64,000 bases of DNA from Temnothorax longispinosus (Eukaryota; Arthropoda; Insecta; Hymenoptera; Formicidae), in assembly GCF_030848805.1 (NCBI RefSeq), contig NW_027270069.1, positions 124,001 through 188,000 of the forward strand. Reading direction: 5' to 3'. The position numbers and the translations under genes were made by a program. Positions 47,184 to 56,649 of this stretch are shown here, piece after piece. The notes under the pieces are model-generated. The model was not told where the DNA came from. It made no database searches and saw only the letters and a list, made by a program, of their open reading frames with translations. The first letter of the stretch is position 1. Every line of letters begins with the position of its first letter.

Positions 47184-50083
47184 TAGTTTCATTATCTTAC
47201 TTTTTATGGAAATAAAAATATCAAAAAGATAACTGCTCAATTATTTCCTTATCAAAACATATTAATGTCTTTTTGCAAATTATTAATACCTAATTGAAAG
47301 AAAATTGATTCTGTAGGATATATCTGCTGCTAATCGATCGGTATAATATGTCTCTCAGATAACTTTTACTGTACGCGCTCTTTCTTTACTTATTCATAGA
47401 CCGTTTATATTTGTTTTACCTGTTTTCACTTGCAAAATTACCATGCTTCTGTTTATTGCGCGTAAATAAAATTCGCTGTTGCGTAAATACATTTTGCGAC
47501 CTCGCTCTCGCGAAGGTCGCGGGTCGTTCCGCGCGATTTCAGCTACAGCGAAACTGCGCGTCGCGTCGCCGCGCGTCGTGGGTGTCGCGGATCCCATTCT
47601 CTCACGGGCATTCGGATTTCGAAAATGAGGTCTCGTGCGTGCAGCGATAACGCTATTATGCAGCTCCGGCGATTAATAACGAACGACGTTTATAGATGCA
47701 CGGTGGCGCGTTATACGAGAGGTCGCGCGTACAGCTCGTAATGTTCTAAGCTACATTAACAAATGTTTTCCCGTTCTATTCCAGCGCCTGAACATGAATA
47801 TTAAGTGATTCTGCACACCCACGATAATAATTCCAGCGCAATTTTCGCATCAATTATGAGTATTGTGACATGAAATATATATGCGTTTAATGATTTAGTA
47901 CTCTAATTATCGAAGCAAATCTACCGTGCTTTTGATAAGATGGAAATTTGATTTTCTTTCTCAAAGTGATTTCTTCGTACAAGCCTATACGTAATTTTTC
48001 CTTTAGTAAAAATAAAACTGTATGTATATAAATATAATAATTTTATATAAATTTGTTTATATAAAGTAGAAAAAATAAATCAACCCCAAAAATAATGATT
48101 AAAGTTGAGGTGCCTCAATTATAATTCATCGATAAAGAATATCATTATACCCTAATAACATGATATCATGAAGGTACAGACAATGTATAGAGAACCTAAT
48201 TTACTGAGAACATCCTTATTCTCTACTAATATTCTCTACTTTTACGAACATATTCTCCGAACTCATACCTTACATGTGCTGTTAGGGTATGTTTCCTAAA
48301 ATGTAATATGTTTCTCTAAAGATTATGAAAATATTAACGAAAGAGCAATTAGATTGTAATTACGTTAAACAATTGAAATCGTTCGTTATATATTTGATAT
48401 AAATATAATCGCATATGTAACAATTTAATATAATTAAATTAAAAATGTCGATACCGACACACACACATTCTATACCTATATAACTAATATATGTATAAGA
48501 AGGAATTAAATGATAGAATGGGTAAGTAAGCTTGATGAAGAGATCGCTTCATCGTTTAATTAGATTATAAACACCAGTTAAACGTAACCACCATGCTCTC
48601 CGGCCTAAATGAATCATGATTAGAGGGAACTGTTAGAGAACCGGTCGATGCAACTAACAAACGGTGAACTCGTGCCGTTGCACTGAAGTAATTAATGAAA
48701 TTACAATACACGCACTACGCTAATGACGAGACAAAGCATTATATCGTTCGAAGCATCCGCCATCGGGCATTCACGTGGGTAAAATTGTGGACTAAATACG
48801 CTTTTCTGCGAATATCGCTCCCATGTGTACTTATTGCAAAATGTCTGTAATTTTTATTCTTAAGTGCAGCATCAACTAAAATTATTTTACGAACGAACAG
48901 CTTTGGATAATTTGTAGAATATTTTTATTATTTTTCTTTTTTTTATTTTCTGCTTTTCTTTTCGTTATATATAACATTCGTTCTCCAGATATATAATTCA
49001 TACATTATATATATGTTGTTATACAAATGCTCAAATATATTTTATTGAAAAATTTGATATTTAACATTATTTAGAACATTTTTCAATTACCACGAATTTT
49101 CAAGTTTTTCTCCAGTTAAAAGAAATATTCACATATTCTTGCTATTTATATTAATCGCATTATTCATTATAAAAATATAAAGCCAGCAACAATTGTTTTT
49201 GTTCTTTGTTTATCCTTACAATTTAGATAATATTATAATTAAACAAAATTTGAAATTATGTAACGCAATTTAAATAATAAAATAATTTTCAAAAAGGTAA
49301 AAGCATGTTTCTATAACATTGTTTTTACTAAATGCAATTTACCTTTCATTTGAAGCAGGCTTTCTGCTTTTTGGACCAACAGCTTAACGTCCCTTTCCGA
49401 AAGACGGAGCCCAGTTTGTTCCGCACAAGGGTCTATCTTGCACGGAGAGCGCAGCTTTTGGAAAAAACTTTCCATGGCTCTAATTGCATGGACTCGAACC
49501 TGGTTCTCCATCAGATTACGAGTCTGGCGCTCTACCACTAAATCACAGTGACCACACTGCCGTCCATTAACACTGCCATTTCATTGTATTATTAACTATT
49601 ATTTTTATAATTACTAAATAATAATATAATTTAAATTATTTTCAAACAACAGACTTCCATTTCTACTACTGCGTCGTCATGTTACGTTCGCAAATTACAT
49701 CAACAAACTAAACGTTTGATGCGGATATATAATTAATACTAATCGACGCTAATATACTCAATCTGCTCGCAAACTGCTATCATATTACTGCTAATTATTT
49801 TGTTTGCTCCATATAATAATGTTACCGATATTATTAATACATCTATATATAATTACATATAAAATATGTGCATGTGTTTTTTTCTCTTGTATAATCTTTT
49901 TTAATTAACTTAAATAAAATTAACTTTAAAAGATTAACGTAGAGTGCGACTACAAAGAACAGACCTAAAGCCTGTATCACAATTACTACGGCCACATTCC
50001 GTAACGCGCATATGCGTGCATTTATCTATAGTATACGTAATGTTTATGTTTATGCGCGCATCATATGAGAAACAGAACGCACC
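47184..50083. other. Non-coding stretch with a CpG-rich patch and a SINE
   Basis: A CpG-rich patch lies at about 47500-47720. Apart from the tRNA-derived sequence near 49311-49565 I see no gene. Confidence 0.45.
49311..49565 (-). repeat. tRNA-derived SINE (or tRNA-Thr pseudogene)
   Basis: On the minus strand an A box (TTTAGTGGTAGAGCGCC), a loop CTCGTAA giving anticodon CGT, and a perfect B box (GGTTCGAGTCC) are in tRNA order and spacing. The T stem pairs at only three of five positions and the acceptor arms do not pair, so a functional tRNA is unlikely. A body of about 150 bp follows. The CGT anticodon suggests descent from a threonine tRNA. Confidence 0.6.
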
Positions 50084-50230
50084 CTACGTTTACGCGAGCG
50101 TTACTTCTGTAGTAACTTACGATAATTCGTTCGCGTAAACGGGATTTTGTAGTAACTTACGATAATTTACTCCGCGTAAACGAGTGAATTATCGTAAATT
50201 ACTACAGAAGTAACGCTCGCGTAAACGTAG
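50084..50230. repeat. Long compound palindrome
   Basis: CTACGTTTACGCGAGCG..TAGTAACTTACGATAATT is repeated inverted at the right (..CGCTCGCGTAAACGTAG), with further nested copies of the TAGTAA.TTACGATAATT core between. It directly abuts the foldback element to its right. Confidence 0.8.
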
Positions 50231-50389
50231 TAAATGCCTTATTTTGTTCTTTTTCGAAGAACTCCCTGAACAGGTGCACGTTGGTGCAATAAGTTAGAGT
50301 GAACTAAATAGCGTTATTTTCAACCCGGGCCAGTCAAGAACGTTAAAAATATACATGCACCTAACTTCCCTAAGAGCACAGTTGACGGA

Positions 50390-50813
50390 AAGTCGACGGT
50401 AAGTCGACTTTTATAAGTCGACTTCTAGTCGGCTTCTAAAAATGGCAGAAAGTCGACTAAAAGTCGACTTCTAAATAGGCGACTTCTAAAAATGGCGGAA
50501 AGTCGACTAAAAGTCGACTTCTAAATAGTCGACTTATAAAAGTCAACGAAAAGTTGACTTTTATAAGTCGACTTCTAGTCGACTTCTAAAAATGGCGGAA
50601 AGTCGACTTTTAGTCGACTTCTAAAAATGGCGAAAAGTCGACTAAAAGTCGACTTCTAAAAATGGCGGAATGTCGACTAAAAATCGACTTCTAAATAGTC
50701 GACTTATAAAAGTCAATTTTCCGTCGACTTTTATAAGTCGACTTCTAGTCGACTTCTAAAAATGGCGGAAAGTCGACTAAAAGTCGACTTCTAAATAGTC
50801 GACTATAAAAAGA
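50390..50813. repeat. Left arm array of AGTCGACTT and AAAAATGGCGGAA units
   Basis: Irregular units alternate AGTCGACTTCTA, AAAAATGGCGGAA and AAGTCGACTAAAAGTCGACTT. GTCGAC is itself a palindrome, so the array folds both locally and with the right arm. Confidence 0.9.
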
Positions 50814-51088
50814 CGGAAAGCAGTCAAGCGGCGCGTCATCAATATGGCGGCGAATCTCGAGGAGGCTGGAGGAGAAAATTAATGTTTACGCGAGTGCAAG
50901 GAATACATGCCGCGAGACAGGACACGATAAGACGTCGAAAAGCGCCGCGCTATCAACCACCGCCACGAAACGTCGTCGTCGTCGTCATCATTGTCTTCCC
51001 GTTGACTTCCTCGATTAGATCAGAATACTGGAATTTGACTGTATGTATGTTGCAATATGTTTGAGACGGTTGTCTACATTGTCTACAA

Positions 51089-52621
51089 CAAGAATTGTTA
51101 CAGAATGCCGTTACCAACCGACATGGAAGCGAAATTGCTGCGCCAGATAGTTCTTGCAGGTATGGCGGATCTAAAAGAGGATCAGGATAAGGCCAAGTGG
51201 AAATATGCTTTAGAGGTTAGGTATGGTGTGTTATTAATTATCATCGATAATTAAGACCTATTGAATGCGAACTCTCTATTCTGAACCATCTTTCAGAACA
51301 CCATCAGAAATGGAGGAACCTGTGTTCATGCATTCTTCGTGCGTTCTACGGAAAATCAGTCCGGAATAGGTGGTTTATAAAGAGGTGTACGAAACGAATA
51401 AGATGTATATGCGAAGGTGTCACGGCGATAGAACCCAAATGATTGCCGAAATTCGCTTCCACGCTATGCCATCTTAGTGAATCATTGGTTGATCCACCGC
51501 CAAGGTATTTTTATCACAATTGTTGCTTTATAATGTTTTTCCTATTTATTTATTTATAAAGATATTAATCTTCATTATGATCGAATATTATTCTCATTTA
51601 TGGATATAATCAAGGAACCGGGAAGATCATTTGCCGCGTGTCTGGTACATTTGGAAAGGCCGGATGGGGACTACCATCGATGGATATAGAGCATCTGTGG
51701 ACGGTGTAAAGTGGTTCGCGTATTTCTTCTTGGAGGGTCAAGTGTACCCTAAGCTGAAACGATTTGTTCCGTCGTTGCTGACGACACCTGGGAGCATCAC
51801 CAAGTCATGGGCCAGGTAAATCGTTATTCTATCTCCTTTCGATTTCACGTTGATTCATCGAATAAATTACATCAATTCAATACGATTTTTTCAGGTTGAT
51901 ACCACGCACTCAAGCAATAGTACAAACGTTGCAGTCGCAGGGAGTCGTGTCCAAATACAAACTGCTAGAAATCTGGGGTTTGGATGAAAAATGTGAGATT
52001 TTAATTTATAAAATAATATTTAGATATTATCATCGAGTAGACTTCTATACAATACTAGACCGTTGACAGGCATCTCGGCCGTGATGCTTGCCGCCATGTT
52101 GATTTTAGTCAAGATATGCTATACTTATACTACAGATTCTATACAAGTGGTTTTATACAAGATTTCTATACAATAGTCTGGCATATACAGAATGTGCAAA
52201 AGAAAGGGTTTAATACTATAGGAGTAGTGGTTCGATTTCGGCATTCAAGTAGCTACACGTTAAAGGCATGACTTACAAACTTATTGATAACATGTACCAA
52301 TTAACCATGTACCAATTAACATGTACCATTTAATACAAAAACATTCGCCTGCTTCGTTATGTACTGTAATAACGAATGCAGATACACGCACATCATGAGC
52401 AACTGAACACCCGATAGTGACTTATTGTTAATTCAATATGGCCGCACCTTTCATTAACACTTGCACCTCGCATTCGCATCAGCTTTTCGGCAGTGCGTCC
52501 ATAGATGTTAATGGTCTAGTATAAAAGTCTGTGGATATTATATATTTATAATTTTAGTTCTGTTGTCAGCTTACAAGAAGTGGCTGCCGGAATCCGCGCA
52601 CGCAGAAGTGGCACAGATATG
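51089..52621 (+). pseudogene. kz: kurz/DHX37 RNA helicase C-terminal pseudogene with introns
   Basis: Five exon-like blocks match the C-terminal region of the ribosome-biogenesis helicase DHX37 (Drosophila kurz): 51089-51215 (MPLPTDMEAKLLRQIVLAG), 51297-51504 (TPSEMEEPVFMHSS, VVYKEVYETNKMYM, GVTAIEPK, then LPKFASTLC), 51615-51815 (GKIICRVSGTFGKAGWGLPS, KWFAYFFLEGQVYPKLKRFV, TTPGSITKSWA), 51895-51992 (LIPRTQAIVQTLQSQGV) and 52558-52621 (LLSAYKKWLPESAHAEVAQI). Introns with GT-AG borders lie between them, so the copy came from genomic DNA, not mRNA. It is dead: codons expected as Trp are TAG (51367) and TGA (51440), frames shift near 51405-51418 and 51700, and a segment is deleted in block 1. 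The helicase core is absent. It lies wholly inside the foldback element. Confidence 0.88.
52039..52531. mobile_element. Inverted-repeat element inside a pseudogene intron
   Basis: ACTTCTATACAATACTAGACC at the left and GGTCTAGTATAAAAGTCT at the right are inverted ends. The unit occupies most of the last intron of the kurz copy, so it inserted into that intron either before or after capture. Confidence 0.6.
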
Positions 52622-52754
52622 ACGGCACACAGTGGCCGCCTTTGTAATTAAGAATAAAACATTAGGATTGTAATTATACAGTTTTTTAGATAATTAAATT
52701 ATTTTATATATAAAAAAAAATCGAAATGCATCAGTTTTAGCCTTCCAGCAAAGA

Positions 52755-52896
52755 GTCGATTGTGTATCTTGAAATAATGAGGTAAAATTACAAAAGTGAG
52801 AAAATTCATTAGCGTATCTACGATTTTATTTATCAGAATCTAATAAAATCTGTTAACTTTTGTCATTTTTACCTCATTTCAAGATATACAACCGAC
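52755..52896. repeat. Small inverted repeat
   Basis: TGTATCTTGAAATAATGAGGT.. pairs with ..ACCTCATTTCAAGATATACA, with arms of about 40 bp, between the pseudogene and the right arm of the foldback element. Confidence 0.7.
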
Positions 52897-52927
52897 CTCC
52901 AGACGTACGCGGCGGCGGTTTTTTATC

Positions 52928-53293
52928 GACTTTAAAGTTGGCGGGAAGTCGACTTTCCGTCATGACGGGAAGTCGACTTGAAGTCGACTTCTACCGAAAC
53001 TGACTTGGCAGAGAAGTCGACTTTTTTAAGGACGAAAGTCGACTTGAAGTCGGCGAATGTCTCAAAAAACGCCGACTAAAAGTCGACTTTCCGTCATGAC
53101 AAGAAGTCGACTTCCCGTCATGACGAAAAGTCGACTTCCCGTCATGACGGAAAGTCGACTTTTAGTCGGCGTTTTTTGAGACATTCGCCGACTTCAAGTC
53201 GACTTCAAGTCGACTTTCGTCCTTAAAAAAGTCGACTTTCTGCCAAGTCAGTATCGGTAGAAGTCGACTTCAAGTCGACTTAAAGTCGACTTT
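52928..53293. repeat. Right arm: palindromic array of GTCGACTT and CCGTCATGACGG
   Basis: The arm is itself a long hairpin centred near 53100-53140. GACTTGGCAGAGAAGTCGAC.. and TGTCTCAAAAAACGCCGAC on one side are mirrored by GTCGGCGTTTTTTGAGACA and ..CTGCCAAGTCAGT on the other. Confidence 0.9.
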
Positions 53294-53770
53294 TTGCTCT
53301 TAGGGTTATTGCACTAGTGTGCACCAGCTCAGAAAATTCTTCGGAAAAAAAAACACAGACGGTCAGATTGAAGATTAAAGATTGAAAGATTCGAATTGGA
53401 GATTCAAATTCAGCCAATCAGAGCAAAGACAGACTAAAATTAAATTTATCTGATTGGTCTAATTCTAATCCTCAGTTTGCAATTCTCTATTTTTAAATGA
53501 ATTGAATGTATTGTCTGATATGAACTTATTAATACTTGTTACATTTGAAATGAAATAATTGCATATTTGCACGTTTGAAAGAAAAACAAAAAAGACGGAG
53601 AGTGCAAAAAGAGTGCTATTGTGCACCTTCCTTCGCGCATGGCAATTGGCAATACTGGTAATACGCAGTAGCAGTAATACGTCAAATGACGTCGAGTGAC
53701 GTAAGGTTATTCGGTGCGATTAAAACATTTGCATTTGGTGTCTTTACTACGTTCGCAGTGGCCGAACGCG

Positions 53771-56649
53771 ATGACCCGGCTGGTCCTCGACTTCCTGATT
53801 TGCGCTTTCGTGACAGCGAGCTTCGTGGACACGTACAGATACAATGGTATTACAGAACATTTTTCTCACGATTTCATGCTTTTACGTTTCTAACCTAGAA
53901 GTAATGACAGCTCAATATTTTTCTATCAATCACAACTTTTCTATCATGGTGTACATCCTTACGCGAATCTTATTTCAAAAATAAATTTTCGTGGCAAAAA
54001 TGTAATCAGTTATTAATAACTTTTAATTAGAGACTTGTTTAAGATGTAGATCTTTTTCAACAAAAACAATACACATTCGATGCTAAAAAATATTTTAATC
54101 TCTATACTTAAATAAAAGAATTTTAAGCTATATAGCTTTTTACTTTCTCAAAAAATTATATTTTTCTCGAAAAATTATATTAACTTTTATTTATCTTTTA
54201 AGCAATAAGCTGAATTAATTTCTTTATTGCGAAAACTTTGTCTTTCAGATTATGCCGTACCGCAACGGGACGAAAATGATATGCAAAAATTGCTGCATAT
54301 ACTAGATGTTAATGAATATAACAAGGAGAAACGCAGAAACATTGAAGATGAACTTGAGAATTGGCACAAGCATTGGATGCCTGACAGGCCAGACGATCCA
54401 TCGCCCAAGGTGTTGCCAAAGAATCAGCAACAATATGAATACAAATCTGTAACGGAGCCACCTCACGAGATGTATTGGCCTGGACGTTGGATGCCTGACA
54501 GGCCAGGCGATCCGAAACCACCGCCCAAGGTGTTGCCAAAGAATCGCCAACAATACGAACACGAATCTGTAACAGAGTCATCTCAGGAGACGCTTTGGCC
54601 TGGACGTTGGATGCCTGACAGACCGGACGATCCGAAACCGCCGCCCAAAGTGTTTCCGAAGAATCAGCAACGATATGAATACGAGACTATAGTAGACTTT
54701 CCTCTTGAGATGCACATGGGTCATGTGTCACCAGAATGCGACGATGCTAAGGTTGCTGTAGTTGCCATTCACATAGATTGTCTTAATTGAAAAGAACGCT
54801 TAAATATTCCCTACAAAGAATATAGCATATATTTTGATGATAATGAAATTTCAGACCAACTTGACTATTGATTGGGATCATACCCCATCAGAATACACGT
54901 GTTACGGTCATGATATCATGCCGAGTAAGATTGCACCAAGGATCTATTGTGAGAACATCCCGAGGGCATATAAGGTAAAAACATCATATATCGTTGTCAT
55001 GAAATACTGCCATTATTTACTAGTACAAATTTTTATCGAAGTATTTTACAGGCTGCGCATAAATGTATGAACCAACGAATTGAATACGACGTCGATATTC
55101 CTTTTTAGTAAGTATATAATGTTCTTTTGTCATAAATAATCCCTAACAATATTTATGCGGTATTAATATTTGCAGTGGTCCGCATAGACCTTTGTGGCCA
55201 GTTTACGGAGAATACAAGTACGTGCCCAAACAGAGGTGGCTGCATAGTCTCGAGGTAATCGTAACAGCGACACAGCGTATTATCTACAAAATTTATTATG
55301 AAAATCTTTTACATTTATTATCCTATTGTTAACAGCATGGTGCGATCGTCATGTTGTATCACCCGTGCGCAAATCCGCTAGAAGTAGAACGTTTAAAAAA
55401 TCTCGTCAGCAAATGTCTTTGGCGACACGTCATCACGCCATACAGTTATCTGGATGAAGAACGAGTGAGTATAGGAGTATTAAGAGTTTATTTGAAATAC
55501 ATTTTTTTTTCCCCCAAGTTTTCTGATATTCCAACTTATCTATATATACAGGGTGTCCCTGAACTCAGTGCCACTGGTGCAGCTGCTTTAACACGTGAAA
55601 ACAAGTTGAGAATATCTAATAAACATATGTCCGAATCCCCGAACGGTTTCGAAGTTATAGAGCCCTCGCACAATGCTGAGTAACAGGCAATAGAAACAGG
55701 GAATAGGAACAGAATTTCCGATGCGTTGTATTTCTATTCTCTCTTGCCTGTATTCGACCTGACCTGACCAATAACAGTGATTTGATTTTATTTATTATTT
55801 GATTGACCGCTTTTAGTGATTGTTCAGGTACAGGCAATAGAGAATATAAATACAACGCACCGGAAATTCTGTTCCTATTGCCTGTTGCTTGGCATTGTGC
55901 AAAGGCCTATAAAGTTGCTTTCGTAAAAAAATATAAATTGAAGTAAATGTTGTTTAATATTCCTTACACTGTTTAAAGTCTTATAAAAGGTGCTCAAAAA
56001 TTTCTCCATCGACCTCAACACACTTTCTAGCACGAATTTAAAATTGTTTTGCTTTTTGAAAAATGTTTGGAGTTTCGCGAATGACATCAATAGCATTAAG
56101 TGTTCAGAATTGTCATAATTGTTCTGAATTTTTAAGCATCTTTTAAAGCTTTAAACAGTAAAGAATACATTAAACAACATTTACTTCAATTTATGTTTTT
56201 TTACGAAAGCAACTTCACCTATACCCTATAACCCCGAAACCGTTGGAATTCGGACATATGTTTATTAGACATTTTCGACTTTTTTCACGTGCTAAAGCCG
56301 CTATGCCAATTTTAGCACTAAGTTCAGGAACACCCTGTAACTACAATTTGCATTATTATCTCTCAGAACTTTTATTACACTTACTATTCTTAAAAATTTA
56401 AATAGAAGCTACTCTCAAGTACCTTTGATAATTGTTGTCCTGTTTACATAGCCCTTGGCGCTTCTATCTTGGGGATGCAGATTGACCATGTCTTACGTGA
56501 ATCCCACAGTGGTGAGGCGTTTTATACAGACAAGGGCCCTTCGCGGTCCGGAAAAGAATGCTGACGATGGTCAATTCGAGGACGGACTGCTGAGTCGATC
56601 AAGCATAGTGACAGACGAAGTCGATTCCGTTCTTTGTCCTAATATATAA
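53771..56649 (+). CDS. TP53I13: TP53I13-like secreted/membrane protein
   Basis: Seven exons join in phase: 53771-53846, 54249-54757 (or 54760), 54855-54974, 55052-55107, 55176-55254, 55336-55464 and 56452-56649, giving 388-389 residues. The first exon gives a signal peptide (MTRLVLDFLICAFVTASFV). The conserved domain of insect homologues of tumour protein p53-inducible protein 13 follows: SPECDD, TNLTIDWDHTPSEYTCYGHD, RPLWPVYGEYKYVPKQRWLH, LEHGAIVMLYHPCANPLEV and ALLSWGCRLTMSYVN. The molecular role in insects is unknown to me. Unusual here are three tandem 38-40 residue repeats (about 68-185) beginning WMPDRPDDP and containing KVLPKNQQQYE in exon 2. AATAAA at about 56896 could end the transcript. 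The exon 2 donor is ambiguous by one codon. Confidence 0.85.
54374..54720 (+). repeat. In-frame triplicated segment of TP53I13 exon 2
   Basis: Units begin at TGG 54374, 54488 and 54608 (114 and 120 bp apart), each coding WMPDRPxDPxP..KVxPKNxQxYE.E. Unit 1 lacks two proline codons present in the others, and the third decays towards its end. Confidence 0.92.
55549..56337. mobile_element. Deleted Tc1/mariner (IS630)-type element in the last TP53I13 intron
   Basis: The ends CAGGGTGTCCCTGAACTCAG and ..CTAAGTTCAGGAACACCCTG are inverted and flanked by TA on both sides. The arms extend over 200 bp (..TAATAAACATATGTCCGAA.., ..TTGAAGTAAATGTTGTTTAA..). On the minus strand near 56100-55981 the centre encodes AIDVIRETPNIFQKAKQF, a stop, then IRARKCVEVDGEIFEHLL and TAA, the typical C-terminus of this transposase group. 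The rest of the transposase is deleted. Confidence 0.82.
55668..55900. mobile_element. Foldback element nested in the mariner-type element
   Basis: GCACAATGCTGAGTAACAGG.. and ..GCTTGGCATTGTGC are inverted ends, and GAACAGAATTTCC..CGTTGTATTT recurs inverted inside. It interrupts the left inverted repeat of the surrounding element, so it inserted later. Confidence 0.75.

Larger units (their letters stand above)
50251..53352. mobile_element. Foldback element carrying a captured gene fragment
   Basis: The outer ends are inverted copies: left CGAAGAACTCCCTGAACAGG then TGCACGTTGGTGCAATAA; right, read inverted, CGAAGAATTTTCTGAGCTGG then TGCACACTAGTGCAATAA, and both then run through CCCTAAGAGCA into arms rich in AGTCGACTT. 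The left arm is about 50390-50813 and the right arm about 52928-53293. The left end has about 75 bp extra between CAATAA and CCCTAAGAGCA. Between the arms lie a multi-exon kurz/DHX37 pseudogene and smaller inverted repeats. I see no transposase. Non-autonomous foldback transposition with transduplication is my inference from this arrangement. Confidence 0.72.

Noticed and set aside
49478..49560. Functional tRNA-Thr(CGT)
   Set aside because: Acceptor arms do not pair and the T stem pairs at three of five positions, so a SINE or pseudogene is the better reading.
51057..51254. A functional kurz/DHX37 gene at this position
   Set aside because: Two nonsense codons, frameshifts, an internal deletion and absence of the helicase core show a pseudogene fragment.
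54302..54581. Two minus-strand open frames opposite TP53I13 exon 2
   Set aside because: Shadows of the proline-rich repeat coding sequence.
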